From NCBI GenBank assembly GCA_902784055.1, contig CACZTP010000005.1, positions 1 through 47,073 on the forward strand: a stretch of 47,073 bases of DNA, in the 5' to 3' direction. Position 1 is the stretch's first letter; every line of letters starts with the position of its first letter. The position numbers and the translations under genes are program-made. Below the pieces are notes generated by a model. It saw only the letters and a list, made by a program, of their open reading frames with translations. It did no database searches and was not told the origin of the DNA. Shown piece by piece: positions 9,109 through 18,824 of the stretch. The DNA is from an uncultured Pseudomonadota bacterium. GTDB taxonomy: Bacteria; Pseudomonadota; Alphaproteobacteria; RUG11792.

Positions 9109-10417
9109 TAATGTATTAAAAAATAAAAAAAATATATTAGTTGTAGGGTACGGTATATCTGGAAAATCTGTTACTTCATTTTTAATATCAAAAGGGCACA
9201 ATGTTTATGTGTACGATGATAATAACGATGTAAATGTTGTAAATCGTGTAACAGCTATTGATTGGGATGAAATAGATTTTATAATAAAAAGTCCGTCGAT
9301 ACACATAATGCCACATAATAGGCACCCGGTAATTGATGAGGCAATTATTAATACAAAACCAGTATATTCAACATTTGATGTTTTTAAAATGTATAATCCA
9401 AATGCCAAGGTTATAGGTATTACGGGGACTAATGGAAAATCAACAACAGTATCTCTTATATATCATATTTTAAGAAGTGCAGGAATTTCTGTAGCACTTG
9501 GAGGAAATATAGGTATTCCTTATTTTGATACGCTAAAATATGTTAATCCTGAATATTATGTATTTGAAATGTCTTCGTATGAACTAACAAGTTCGCAACT
9601 ATTGAACTTTGAAATTGGTGGACTTATTAATATAGAGCCCGACCACTTGGATTTTCACGGCTCTTTTGAAAACTATATAGACGCGAAACACAAAATACTT
9701 GATTATTCAAAATATAAGATAATCTCAATCGATGATAAATATACTTTTAATAAATACAAAAATAAGCCGAGAACAATAAGTATTTCGCTATCGCAGGACG
9801 CAATTGCAGATTACCATATTGAAAATAATTTATTAATTACAAATAATGATACTATTTTAGATATATCAAATCTACCTAATCTTGTAGGAACACACAACGC
9901 ACAAAATATTATGTTTGCCTATGCTGTGTGTTCGCAACTTGGTATTTCACATGAAAAAATTGTTCACGGTATTACGACATTTGAACCTTTGCCTCATCGT
10001 ATGAATACGGTAAGGAAAATAGGAGACGTTTTGTTTATCAATGATAGTAAAGCTACTAATCCAACATCGTCCGCTCCTGCGTTGGCAACATTTGCGGGAT
10101 ATAAAATATATTGGCTTGTAGGAGGGCGAAGCAAGCACGTTGATCCAATGCTTTATGTCGGGAAATACATTGATAGCGTCGAAAAAATATATTTATTTGG
10201 AGAAGCAACGGAAGAATTTCGTGATATATTCGGAGGAATGAAGCCAATAGAGAACTGTAAAACAATGGATGTAGCAGTACGTCGTGCATATCGAGATGCA
10301 AAAAACGAATTGGGGGCAACTGTTGTATTATTGTCGCCTATGTGTTCCAGCTTTGACCAGTTTAAAAATTTTGAGCATAGAGGAAATGTATTTGTAAAAT
10401 TAGTCAATGAATTATAG
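9101..10417 (+). CDS. murD: UDP-N-acetylmuramoyl-L-alanine--D-glutamate ligase
   Basis: Cytoplasmic Mur ligase that adds D-glutamate to UDP-MurNAc-L-alanine in peptidoglycan synthesis. The N-terminal Rossmann-like UMP-binding region starts with VVGYGISGKS; the ATP P-loop GTNGKST is at residues 109-115; EMSSYEL, NIEPDHLDFHGS and HRMNTV follow in the expected order, and the C-terminal domain has FINDSKATNPTS and VWLLSPMCSSFDQF-like residues. Length 438 is normal. It overlaps ruvC by eight bases and is followed by ftsW after 12 bases, a remnant of the mur-fts cluster order; murG and murC, which usually follow, are not here. The presence of murD argues that this organism still makes peptidoglycan. 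Confidence 0.97.
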   Translation: MDDNVLKNKKNILVVGYGISGKSVTSFLISKGHNVYVYDDNNDVNVVNRVTAIDWDEIDFIIKSPSIHIMPHNRHPVIDEAIINTKPVYSTFDVFKMYNPNAKVIGITGTNGKSTTVSLIYHILRSAGISVALGGNIGIPYFDTLKYVNPEYYVFEMSSYELTSSQLLNFEIGGLINIEPDHLDFHGSFENYIDAKHKILDYSKYKIISIDDKYTFNKYKNKPRTISISLSQDAIADYHIENNLLITNNDTILDISNLPNLVGTHNAQNIMFAYAVCSQLGISHEKIVHGITTFEPLPHRMNTVRKIGDVLFINDSKATNPTSSAPALATFAGYKIYWLVGGRSKHVDPMLYVGKYIDSVEKIYLFGEATEEFRDIFGGMKPIENCKTMDVAVRRAYRDAKNELGATVVLLSPMCSSFDQFKNFEHRGNVFVKLVNEL

Positions 10418-10429
10418 TGAGTTTATTAA

Positions 10430-11548
10430 ATGGCAAAAAGCGTTAGTGTATTTAGAAAATGGTTGATGTCAATAGATCAACCTCTTCTTATTGTCGTGTT
10501 ATTGCTTATTAGCATAGGTATTTTGGTAAGTATTACGTCAACACCTGCTGTTGCTATTAAACTGGGATTGTCGCCTTTTTATTTTACTAAACAGCATATA
10601 ATAACACTACCTATTGCACTAATAATTATATTTTTTCTTTCAAGATTACAGACTAATCATATAATACTATTATCTATTATTGGAGGTTGCGGATGTGTTT
10701 TTCTTATCTTATGTACATTGATATTTGGATCTGAAATTAAAGGGGCAAAGCGGTGGATAGATATATTTGGTTTTTCACTTCAGCCATCGGAATTTTTAAA
10801 ACCGACTTTAAGTATAATAACCGCTTGGTTCATTTCAAAACAATATAAAAACAAAAAATTTAATGGCATAACGTATTCTATATTAAGCATGGTTATTGTC
10901 GTTCCTTTGCTATTAAAACAGCCAGATATAGGAATGACAGTTATTATTGTATCGACGTGGGTGGCTCAACTGTTCGTTTCTGGATTATCAATATTACTCC
11001 TTGCATCCGCATTTGTTATTGGGATTGCATCTCTTGTGGGGGTGTATTTTGCGTTACCTCACTTTGCCGATAGAATAAATAAGTTTATTTTTCCTACCGC
11101 AGAAGATAATGACTTATATCAAATAGAACGATCGTTACAAGCATTTAAAAACGGTGAGTTGTTTGGCACAGGTCCAGGAGAAGGAACTGTAAAAATGACT
11201 ATTCCCGATTGTCACTCAGATTTTGTTTTTTCTGTAATAGGTGAAGAATTTGGATTATTTATGTGTATTGGGGTTATGTTGTTATTTGCAATATTAGTTA
11301 TTCGTCCGATATTAAAGATAATATCAACGTCAAGTATGTTTTGCCTTTCTGCTATATTTGGATTGTCTGTTCAAATATTTATACAAACGTCAATTAATAT
11401 ATGCAGTGCTTTGCACTTAATACCTACAAAAGGAATGACATTACAATTTATAAGCTATGGTTGTAGCTCTTTCCTCTCCTCAGCAATATGTGTTGGTTTT
11501 TTGTTAGCTCTGACAAAATATAGTTCACTTATAAATGGCGATCTATAA
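10430..11548 (+). CDS. ftsW: Septal peptidoglycan polymerase FtsW
   Basis: Polytopic membrane glycosyltransferase of the SEDS family that polymerises lipid II at the division septum with its partner FtsI. Recognisable family segments are GAKRWIDIFGFSLQPSEFLKP, the KQPDIGMT segment, DFVFSVIGEEFG and the C-terminal LIPTKGMTLQFISYGCSS; the last normally reads SYGGSS, so one glycine is replaced by cysteine. I call FtsW and not the close relative RodA because of its position directly after murD. It is 372 residues, starts 12 bases after murD, and ends convergent to the autotransporter gene. Confidence 0.9.
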   Translation: MAKSVSVFRKWLMSIDQPLLIVVLLLISIGILVSITSTPAVAIKLGLSPFYFTKQHIITLPIALIIIFFLSRLQTNHIILLSIIGGCGCVFLILCTLIFGSEIKGAKRWIDIFGFSLQPSEFLKPTLSIITAWFISKQYKNKKFNGITYSILSMVIVVPLLLKQPDIGMTVIIVSTWVAQLFVSGLSILLLASAFVIGIASLVGVYFALPHFADRINKFIFPTAEDNDLYQIERSLQAFKNGELFGTGPGEGTVKMTIPDCHSDFVFSVIGEEFGLFMCIGVMLLFAILVIRPILKIISTSSMFCLSAIFGLSVQIFIQTSINICSALHLIPTKGMTLQFISYGCSSFLSSAICVGFLLALTKYSSLINGDL

Positions 11549-11555
11549 TAGATAC

Positions 11556-11588
11556 TTAAAAATAACGCGGAAGTAGAACGCCTTCCGC
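11556..11588 (-). terminator. Rho-independent terminator of the autotransporter gene
   Basis: A perfect seven-base stem GCGGAAG/CTTCCGC (11567-11588, eight-base loop) lies just downstream of the autotransporter stop codon. Read on the minus strand it is followed by GTTATTTTT, a T-tract. On the plus strand no T-run follows, though the hairpin may also slow transcription coming from ftsW. Confidence 0.7.
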
Positions 11589-11620
11589 AAGTCTGAAATA
11601 CGTATGAAAACAAAACTATT

Positions 11621-14600
11621 TTAAAAAATCCAGTTGACACCTAATTGAACACCAAAGCCCGACATACCAAGATTATGCTTTGTTGCTTGTAAGTTAGCTG
11701 AGAAATTTTTTGAAAAATTACTGTGTAGACCTACGCCGTACTGTATATACTTTTTTCTCAATTTAACTTTAGGTAATTTAACATTACCCGCTTGCCCTGC
11801 TACTCCATTATCGAAACTATTAACGTACTGTACAGAACCAAACCAGTTAATAGCACCTCTTTGCAGAATTATGTTAACTCCCGGAATAACGCTTGTTCCG
11901 TTTAATGAGCTAAGTTTCATATCCATGCTTCCAAAATCAGTTTTCCAGTCTTTAGAACCAAAACGATTGTAAGTTAACGCGACATTAGGTTGTACTATAA
12001 GATTTTTTTTTAAAAATAAATCGTATGCACACCTAACAGATGCACCACAAAACCAGTTGTTTGCATTATCTGTTACATTATTTGGTATTGTCATATTATT
12101 TGTATAGTAACCACCATACGCCATTGCCCCTAATTTGAACAAACCATTGGATAATGTCGTTGCAAAACCAACCTGACCGCCATCTTGACGTGCCCCATAG
12201 TCGTCATTGTATTCTTGTTTTGCGTGATTATATGCAATAAATACTGTTGGAATAAATGACCAATCACCTTTTAATACTGGATTAAAATCGAATCCTAAAA
12301 TTGCACCGTACGTATTATTATCAACATCAAAATCTTGATTTAAATATAGTTTTTCTTTTTTTCCATACAACTTTGCCCACAAGTAACGATTTTTTGTTAT
12401 CCCATTATTATTAACAATATAATCATTACAATTAGTCTTTGCATCTGTCATTACATGGTTAAAGATAGTATCACTAACAGCAAGCTGATTTTGAAGTTGT
12501 GCGGTAGTTACAATTTGCCCTCTGAATACACCAGGGTTATATCGGAATAAGTCAAGACTGTACAGTCCGTTACCTTTTGAATTTAGTTTGTAGTAGCCAA
12601 TGGGTGTTAGTACTTCTTTATCAGATGCCGTAAAGGTAAACGTCTGTCCATCCTGTACGCTTCCGAACTTAAATATCTGCATTGAAATATTTCTATCAAT
12701 AGGGGCATCGCTTCCAAAAAGGTCATCATGCAATTTCCAATCTGAAATATTTATAACTGCATCAGTTCCATTACCAGCAACTAATTTTGCTGTATCACTA
12801 CCAAAAGTATCGTGTTTTTTATTTGAATTGCTCCGTGCGTATAAGTCTATTTTGAAATTGACTGTATTTGACGTGGTATTACCAATCGTCATATCGTTTT
12901 TTACATTGTAACTTCCATATTCATCATCTATTGTTGAAACATTTCCACTGAATTTGAAATAATCAACATTACCACCTCCAAATGATAAGTTGGACGAACC
13001 ACCAATTTTAATATTATCCATTGTCCTTAATAGTTCAATACTGGGAATTGTTATATTTGAATTTTCCAAAATTAATGTTCCGTTACCAGTTCTTTGGAAA
13101 AATGGTCCTGGAATTTCTGTCGATGCTTGATGTTGTCCGCATCGCCAAGCCTCGTATGTTGATTTATCGTGAAATATAATCGTTTTATCTTGTATTTTAA
13201 TTGTTGCTTCTCCAAGGACTAAGTCTCCCGCAACTTGGTCGTCTTTTTCAACAACTAATGTTCCGCTTTTATTAATATCGGCTCCAGCATTAACCGCTTC
13301 GTTATTAGTGGCAACCGCGCCAGCGTTATCGGCTGTTAATCGAGCGCCCCATGGAATTGTTACAGCGCCAATTTGACCGCTCACTAGGTAAGTATTACAT
13401 CCGGGTTCAACATTAACACAATTATTAAATTTTTTGTCATTTATATATAGTATTGCTTTATCTCCTGATGTAGTAATTTCTCCGTTAAAATCAGTATCTT
13501 GATTTACTAAAAACAAATTTGCATTATTAAATTTGTATTCGTTTGTATCGTCTCCAGTCAGTTTGTTTGAAACTATATTCGAGTTCTTAACTTCAAGCGA
13601 AGTATCTGAGCCTATATTTAAATTATCGGCTTTAACATCAGCCGTTGTACTAAATTGTGCCCCTTCTGCAATATTTATTGTCCCCTGATTAATCTCGGCT
13701 GTGCTATTAGTGTTCCCCTGTATGTTTGTTACCCCAGTCTGTTCTGGATCATCAGATTTAATAGAAGCGGATATATTACCATCAACAACATTTAGCTCAC
13801 CTTGGTTTTTTACTGGAGCTTCAACCTTATTCCCAGAAAATGTGAACGTTGTGTTTGATGCAACTTTTAGCGAGTTACACGATATTTTATCATCGTTTTT
13901 ATTGAGTGTTACTTTTGTTTCTGTTGTGCCGTTTCCTATTTCTAAATTTCCTCCAAGTGATTTTAAAACCCCATTTTTTTCACCTTTTCCTAACAGCATT
14001 ACAGTGCCCTCAGTATGGTTTAGCATTCCATTGAACTGAGCATTTGGTTTATCAGTATTGAATGAAACTTTCGTTGAAGCGCCATCAACATTCATTACTG
14101 TATTATCTTTAATAGCGATCTCTACATTTTCACCTATAACTGTATTGTTAGATACACTAACAACATTTGCATTACCATCACTATCACCAACAGAAATTAG
14201 TCCTGCTTCAATATTGGAACCTTCATTAAATATAAATGTCGTAGGTGTTCCAGTCTCGGATTTTATGCCACCTATATTTATTGCTGCATCTGAATTTGTA
14301 GCATCGATTTGAACTTTTACATTATTATCTTCGCCGTTATTTACGTTTAGTTCGCTTGAGTTCTGATCTGCACGTAACATTATTGGATTAGGATCTGCTC
14401 TTAATAATCCAGTGTTTTCCGCTTTTAGTGCTTTTGCTTCAATATCTTTAATACGTCTTACAGGGGCATGTAGAAGTACAGGGGAAGCGTGTAGTAACCC
14501 ATCATTGTTATCATCACTATTTACTTTTACCCCAAAACTGACAGTTCCACCATTTAACCTAGTACCCTTATTAAGGGTTAATGAGGTTTGGAATAACCGT

Positions 14601-16504
14601 AATTCTCCTCCTGACTGCTCATACTGTGAAACATCTGTTGTTGATTTTGATACGTTCTCTAACGTTAAGACGCCTTTTTTTAGTTCAATATTGGCATCCC
14701 AATTGTCCCCTGAGTCAGTCCCTATATTGTTAAGCGTTACACCTGTCTCGTTATTGTTATCGATTACAAGGTTACCTGCGAGATTCAAGTCCACATTGTA
14801 ACCTATCTGGTCGTTGTCATTCTTTAAAACCAGCGTACCCCCTTCTCTTACTTTTAAAATTCCTGTATTAGCTTCAAGATATGTATCCTCATCTGTTGTG
14901 ACATCTTTTAAATGTAGATTCCCACCGTTAACTGACATTTTCCCAGTTACATCGTCATCTCCAGAGACGTACATTGTTCCGTTTTCTTGAACTTCAATAT
15001 TACCTTCAACTGTCAGATCAACATCGTCACGTATTATGTCACCACCATTTAAAAGAACTGTATCTCCCTGTATAAACAACTCACCACTTTGAGCTGTTAA
15101 ATATCCAGTTTTATTTACTTTTGTAGCATTTATTGCGCTATCATCAACTATATTTTTGAGAACCAGTTTTCCTCCATTTAAAAACACATTACCTTCCCAA
15201 TTCAGTTTTGTTAAATCACTTCCACCATCTAGTATTGTTGTTCCGTTTTTTATGAGTAAGATAGAGTCCTGACCAATAAGATTAAGTGTTGCTTTATTAT
15301 CACCAGTTGTTATATTTCCGTAAATACCTACGTCACCTTGGGCGTTAACGGTACCTCCTGTTATATTTGTATCTTTTCCAAAAGTTACGAAGGCGTTTAT
15401 ATTTGACATCCCACCAGTTTGTACAAGTGTTGTATGAGTTTTATCGTCTTCTCCAAGTCCGTCAGCTTCGTTAACATTTATTGCATTAAACGTTGCACCA
15501 TCTGTAACATTAACAGTTCCTGCTAAGGCGACTACATTCTCAACATCATTGTTAATTCCTTCAAAGTGTGCTTTCCCTTTTACATCGATTAGTGCCCCTG
15601 TCATTATGACAGTACCTGGAAATGCCTTTAATGAGGATCGCTCGTTGATTGTTAATTGCGAATTTGCATTTGTTATTACAGTTGCAATAGTTTCCGTGCC
15701 ATTATTGAGAATTAACATTCCCGTTGTTGCTTCATCTCCAGATTCACCAAGTACTATTTTCCCATTTGTAATTGTGTTGTTTGCCTTTAACTCAAATTCG
15801 GCATTATCAATGATTGCAAGTGAAGATATGGGATTATTTTGAGTAAATTTGTTTATAGTTCCACTTCTATATACATAATTACCATCGTTTTTTACTTCTT
15901 CAATAGTCCCTCCATGTTGATTGTATACCCCTGATTTCTCTTTGCAAATGTTGTTAACAAAGCTAACAGTTCCTTTATAGTGATTTACTGTCCCCTCTTC
16001 TTTATTGACAATTAATTCTAGTTCTGCCGTTTCTCCTTCTTGTCCACATATGTTCAGTACACCTCCTTTTAATGCTTCATTATCATTTGAGGTATTCTTC
16101 TCGTTCACTATCGAGTTAATCTTACCACCATCAATGTTATATTCACCCAAGTTTGCTACCTGGGTAACAGTTCCTCCAGTTTGATTGTAAACATCACTAT
16201 TAACAGCATAAGTAACAATTCCAGCGCTTTGTTCAACAGTTCCAACATTGTTATAAAGATTTTTAGCATATGCGTCTTCTCCTAAGACTTCTAAGGTCGC
16301 TTTAGCATCATTATTGAAAATTATATTGTTAATTTTGCCTGCTGTCAATTTGCATTTACCTTTGTTTTCTATCGTTTCGTTACGTTTAGTTGTAAGAATA
16401 AGCGTTTCATAATTTATTATTTTTGCTGAAAAATCTGAACTTTCAACAATCGATGTAGTTGATACACAAACTATCCCCGCAAGTAAGATTGATTTAGTTT
16501 TCAT
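11621..16504 (-). CDS. Large autotransporter (type Va secretion) with repeat-built passenger
   Basis: A 1627-residue surface protein. It has a signal peptide (MKTKSILLAGIVCVSTTSIVES), a very long passenger of short G/N/D-rich beta-strand units (for example LNGGTVSFG, VREGGTLVLKN, VNGGNLHLKD) typical of a right-handed beta-helix, and a C-terminal barrel of roughly 270 residues that begins near RYLWAKLYG and ends VQLGVNWIF with the terminal phenylalanine that marks outer-membrane barrels. Residues about 440-660 hold three successive units of about 80-90 residues. A different segment at about 665-715 contains L-[LM]-[HR]-A four times and two arginines, unlike the beta-helix around it. A hairpin lies in the leader and a terminator follows the gene. 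No function beyond surface display can be assigned; adhesion is the usual role. Confidence 0.9.
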   Translation of the reverse strand: MKTKSILLAGIVCVSTTSIVESSDFSAKIINYETLILTTKRNETIENKGKCKLTAGKINNIIFNNDAKATLEVLGEDAYAKNLYNNVGTVEQSAGIVTYAVNSDVYNQTGGTVTQVANLGEYNIDGGKINSIVNEKNTSNDNEALKGGVLNICGQEGETAELELIVNKEEGTVNHYKGTVSFVNNICKEKSGVYNQHGGTIEEVKNDGNYVYRSGTINKFTQNNPISSLAIIDNAEFELKANNTITNGKIVLGESGDEATTGMLILNNGTETIATVITNANSQLTINERSSLKAFPGTVIMTGALIDVKGKAHFEGINNDVENVVALAGTVNVTDGATFNAINVNEADGLGEDDKTHTTLVQTGGMSNINAFVTFGKDTNITGGTVNAQGDVGIYGNITTGDNKATLNLIGQDSILLIKNGTTILDGGSDLTKLNWEGNVFLNGGKLVLKNIVDDSAINATKVNKTGYLTAQSGELFIQGDTVLLNGGDIIRDDVDLTVEGNIEVQENGTMYVSGDDDVTGKMSVNGGNLHLKDVTTDEDTYLEANTGILKVREGGTLVLKNDNDQIGYNVDLNLAGNLVIDNNNETGVTLNNIGTDSGDNWDANIELKKGVLTLENVSKSTTDVSQYEQSGGELRLFQTSLTLNKGTRLNGGTVSFGVKVNSDDNNDGLLHASPVLLHAPVRRIKDIEAKALKAENTGLLRADPNPIMLRADQNSSELNVNNGEDNNVKVQIDATNSDAAINIGGIKSETGTPTTFIFNEGSNIEAGLISVGDSDGNANVVSVSNNTVIGENVEIAIKDNTVMNVDGASTKVSFNTDKPNAQFNGMLNHTEGTVMLLGKGEKNGVLKSLGGNLEIGNGTTETKVTLNKNDDKISCNSLKVASNTTFTFSGNKVEAPVKNQGELNVVDGNISASIKSDDPEQTGVTNIQGNTNSTAEINQGTINIAEGAQFSTTADVKADNLNIGSDTSLEVKNSNIVSNKLTGDDTNEYKFNNANLFLVNQDTDFNGEITTSGDKAILYINDKKFNNCVNVEPGCNTYLVSGQIGAVTIPWGARLTADNAGAVATNNEAVNAGADINKSGTLVVEKDDQVAGDLVLGEATIKIQDKTIIFHDKSTYEAWRCGQHQASTEIPGPFFQRTGNGTLILENSNITIPSIELLRTMDNIKIGGSSNLSFGGGNVDYFKFSGNVSTIDDEYGSYNVKNDMTIGNTTSNTVNFKIDLYARSNSNKKHDTFGSDTAKLVAGNGTDAVINISDWKLHDDLFGSDAPIDRNISMQIFKFGSVQDGQTFTFTASDKEVLTPIGYYKLNSKGNGLYSLDLFRYNPGVFRGQIVTTAQLQNQLAVSDTIFNHVMTDAKTNCNDYIVNNNGITKNRYLWAKLYGKKEKLYLNQDFDVDNNTYGAILGFDFNPVLKGDWSFIPTVFIAYNHAKQEYNDDYGARQDGGQVGFATTLSNGLFKLGAMAYGGYYTNNMTIPNNVTDNANNWFCGASVRCAYDLFLKKNLIVQPNVALTYNRFGSKDWKTDFGSMDMKLSSLNGTSVIPGVNIILQRGAINWFGSVQYVNSFDNGVAGQAGNVKLPKVKLRKKYIQYGVGLHSNFSKNFSANLQATKHNLGMSGFGVQLGVNWIF
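14360..14510 (-). repeat. L-[LM]-[HR]-A motif segment within the autotransporter
   Basis: Within about 50 residues the passenger reads LLHASPVLLHAPVRR, then a charged linker, then LLRADPNPIMLRAD. That makes four copies of L-[LM]-[HR]-A in two pairs, rich in A, P and R and free of the glycine/asparagine beta-helix pattern. I see no known domain; a flexible hinge or a processing site are possibilities. Confidence 0.55.
14520..15185 (-). repeat. Three tandem ~80-90 residue units in the autotransporter passenger
   Basis: Units can be lined up starting at LNGGKLVLKN, VNGGNLHLKD and LKKGVLTLEN. Each continues with a variable linker, then an SGEL/TGIL/GGEL strand, then TVLLNGG/TLVLKND/LTLNKG, then a strand of the type DVDLTVEGNI or NVDLNLAGNL. 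The similarity is by eye and the unit borders are approximate. Confidence 0.5.
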
Positions 16505-16791
16505 ACGAATTCCGTTAAATATTTATTAAATTCTGGAAGACAGAATCTACCCTATGAGGTATTTAACAAATAAAAAGATATAACGCAAACATAAAAATGT
16601 GTTAATTTGCTATTAAAACGATTTATTTCAATATTTAATTTCTTAATTATTTGTTAAACTTGCGTTGTTAATTGGTAAAAATATTTTTTAACACATGTTC
16701 AATATGCACGCGAGGAAACATATACCGATTTTCCGGGTAATATAATATTGGTGTATCCTGTACATGGAAAAATTTATAAAACATAAAGAAC
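16505..16791. promoter_or_regulatory. Divergent promoter region, autotransporter / yfgM-bamB-der-rsmD
   Basis: This AT-rich gap of 287 bases serves two divergent transcripts. On the plus strand a perfect TATAAT at 16741-16746 lies about 46 bases before the yfgM-like start and is the best -10 candidate; no matching -35 is evident. On the minus strand no clear consensus promoter is seen beyond the leader hairpin listed separately. Confidence 0.4.
16530..16546 (-). promoter_or_regulatory. Hairpin in the autotransporter leader
   Basis: A perfect inverted repeat ATTCTG-5-CAGAAT sits about 26-42 bases upstream of the autotransporter start codon. Its place in the probable leader suggests a role in RNA stability or protein binding, but there is no direct evidence. 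Confidence 0.3.
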
Positions 16792-17532
16792 ATGGCAAGT
16801 TATAATGACAACTTTAATAATGGAGAAGACAAAGATAAAAAACCAGTTTATGATAGCTTTATTGATAGTATAGAGGAAGAAATAAGGAAAGAAAATTATC
16901 AAAAACTTTGGAATAAATATGGGAAACTGTTGTCTACTATCGTTATTGTTGGTCTTCTTGGAGCATTTGGATATTCATATTGGAAAGAACAGGATCGCTC
17001 TGAAAAAGAAGCTATATCTGCACAGTTTACTCTCGCTCAAAATGAGTTAAGTAGAGGAAACACTAGCGGTGCATTAGCTTATTTTCGTGAAATAGGTAAA
17101 AGTGATAAAAATAATTATTCTGCACTTGCAAAACTTGAATATGCCTCAATGCTACATGAAAAAAATGACAAAAAAGCTATAGAACAATATGTGTCAATTT
17201 ATAATGATAAAAAAGTTTCAGAACTTTTAAGAGATCTTGCTTATATATACAGTATTAATGCGTCTCTTGACTTACTTAATGATAATGAATTGCACAAAAA
17301 ATTATCGGAATTTGTTGATGAGCTTTCTAAAAATTATGTTGGCAAAAAGTGGAACTGTTTAGCTCTCGAAATTCTTGGATATTGTTATATAAAACAAAAA
17401 GATTTTGAAAACGCAAAAAAAACCTTTTCAGCTTTAGCCAAAACCGAAGGAATACCTGATGGCATGTTAGAACGTACTCGTGAGATAATGCAATATGTTG
17501 ATTACAAATTAGATAGAGCAAAAAACAAATGA
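16792..17532 (+). CDS. YfgM-like membrane-anchored TPR protein
   Basis: Inner-membrane protein with a short acidic cytoplasmic N-terminus, one transmembrane helix (about residues 47-64) and a periplasmic tetratricopeptide-like domain (FTLAQNELSRGNTSGALAYF and similar helix pairs). This is the layout of the YfgM/TPR_21 family, which associates with the SecYEG translocon and periplasmic chaperones. Length 246 is close to family members. The neighbours support it: in many proteobacteria yfgM precedes bamB and der, exactly as here. The stop codon overlaps the bamB start. I leave the symbol empty since alphaproteobacterial versions are only distantly like E. coli YfgM. Confidence 0.82.
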   Translation: MASYNDNFNNGEDKDKKPVYDSFIDSIEEEIRKENYQKLWNKYGKLLSTIVIVGLLGAFGYSYWKEQDRSEKEAISAQFTLAQNELSRGNTSGALAYFREIGKSDKNNYSALAKLEYASMLHEKNDKKAIEQYVSIYNDKKVSELLRDLAYIYSINASLDLLNDNELHKKLSEFVDELSKNYVGKKWNCLALEILGYCYIKQKDFENAKKTFSALAKTEGIPDGMLERTREIMQYVDYKLDRAKNK

Positions 17533-18824
17533 TGTATAAAAAATTTTTAGCAATATTTTCTTGTCTATCGGTTATTGTATGTGGTTGTAGTAAAAAAGAA
17601 ATTTTACAAGGAAAAAGAGAAAACATTGAAGGAATTACATATACAGAATTTGAGGTTGCAGATCGTTTAAAAAACACTTCTGTGGTTTTACCAAATCCAT
17701 CGAGTGTAAAGGAACTGACTGAACTTTATGGTGGTTCACAACATTTAGCAATCAACAATTCGCTTTCACCAAAACTAAATATCAAATGGAGGAAAGACTT
17801 AAAAGAAGATCCAGTCGTTTCAAATATTTTAGTACTAGGAAATTATATATATGCAATGAATGGTTGTGGAAAGTTATTTTGTATTAATAAAAACAGTGGT
17901 AAACAGGTGTGGTCTTCGAAAGTTGTAGAACAACCGCAATTTGGAACATTCTCCGGCGGAATTACTAATTATAAATCGGTTATATATATAGTTTCTAACA
18001 CGTCGGATGTAATTGCATTTGATGTCGCTTTACGAAAAGTTATATGGAAAAGAACGTTAGATACCTTCGTTAAAAGTACGCCTGTCTACGCTTCCGGGAA
18101 ACTAATAGTAACAACTGCATCAAACAAAACGTACGCTCTTAATGCAAATACTGGGAATATCTTGTGGAAATATGCCACAAACAAGGAACAACTGTCATGC
18201 TCTATGTTAGGTACGCCTACAGTTTACAAAGACAGCGTTATATGCGTATATTCGAACGGAGATGTTGTGTCTCTAAAACTTGCGAATGGCTCTGTTAATT
18301 GGTATGAAGTGTTAATTCCAAAATCTATAGTTCGTAGTGGCAGTATTTCACTGTTACATATATCTGCATCACCGACTATAATAGATGATAAAGTTTTTGT
18401 AATAAATTCATCTTCAACAATGTCATTGTTCGATGCTCAGTCCGGGATGCGTATCTGGTCTAGAGATATAGGTTCTACGTCACAACCAGCTATTGTAAAT
18501 AAAGACTGGGTGTTTTTATTGTCTGATATGGATTTATTGTGTATATCTCTTAAAGATGGAAGTGTAAAATGGCACGTTAATGATTATAAGAAATTGGTAC
18601 AAAAAAGTCGCAAATTTAAAAAACAGGCTTGGTTTGGTCCTTTGGTGGTAAATAACCAGATATGGATTTTTAGCGAATTAGGTAGTATCATGAAATATGA
18701 TGCATCGACTGGAAATTGTTTAGAACAATCTTCTTTGCGTAATGTTAGGTTTAGTGGCACTCCAGTCATAGTAGGAGATACTATGTACGCACAAGGTAAT
18801 GGGAGACTATATGCAATCGGATAA
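17529..18824 (+). CDS. bamB: Outer-membrane assembly lipoprotein BamB
   Basis: Periplasm-facing lipoprotein of the BAM complex that scaffolds BamA during insertion of outer-membrane proteins. It begins with a lipoprotein signal ending in VIVCGC and then shows PQQ-like beta-propeller blades, each with the Gly-x-x-x-Trp type motif: NSGKQVWSSKV, DVALRKVIWKR, NANTGNILWKY, LANGSVNWYE, DAQSGMRIWSR and LKDGSVKWHV. Length 431 is normal for alphaproteobacterial members. The ATG overlaps the preceding stop by four bases, and its own end overlaps der. BamA is encoded at 38036-40726 and must work with it; this separation is common. Confidence 0.93.
   Translation: MMYKKFLAIFSCLSVIVCGCSKKEILQGKRENIEGITYTEFEVADRLKNTSVVLPNPSSVKELTELYGGSQHLAINNSLSPKLNIKWRKDLKEDPVVSNILVLGNYIYAMNGCGKLFCINKNSGKQVWSSKVVEQPQFGTFSGGITNYKSVIYIVSNTSDVIAFDVALRKVIWKRTLDTFVKSTPVYASGKLIVTTASNKTYALNANTGNILWKYATNKEQLSCSMLGTPTVYKDSVICVYSNGDVVSLKLANGSVNWYEVLIPKSIVRSGSISLLHISASPTIIDDKVFVINSSSTMSLFDAQSGMRIWSRDIGSTSQPAIVNKDWVFLLSDMDLLCISLKDGSVKWHVNDYKKLVQKSRKFKKQAWFGPLVVNNQIWIFSELGSIMKYDASTGNCLEQSSLRNVRFSGTPVIVGDTMYAQGNGRLYAIG

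Noticed and set aside
13701-14801. Several plus-strand frames of 84-129 codons inside the autotransporter
   Set aside because: They are antisense shadows of the repetitive, strongly biased autotransporter coding sequence and show no domain or start signal.
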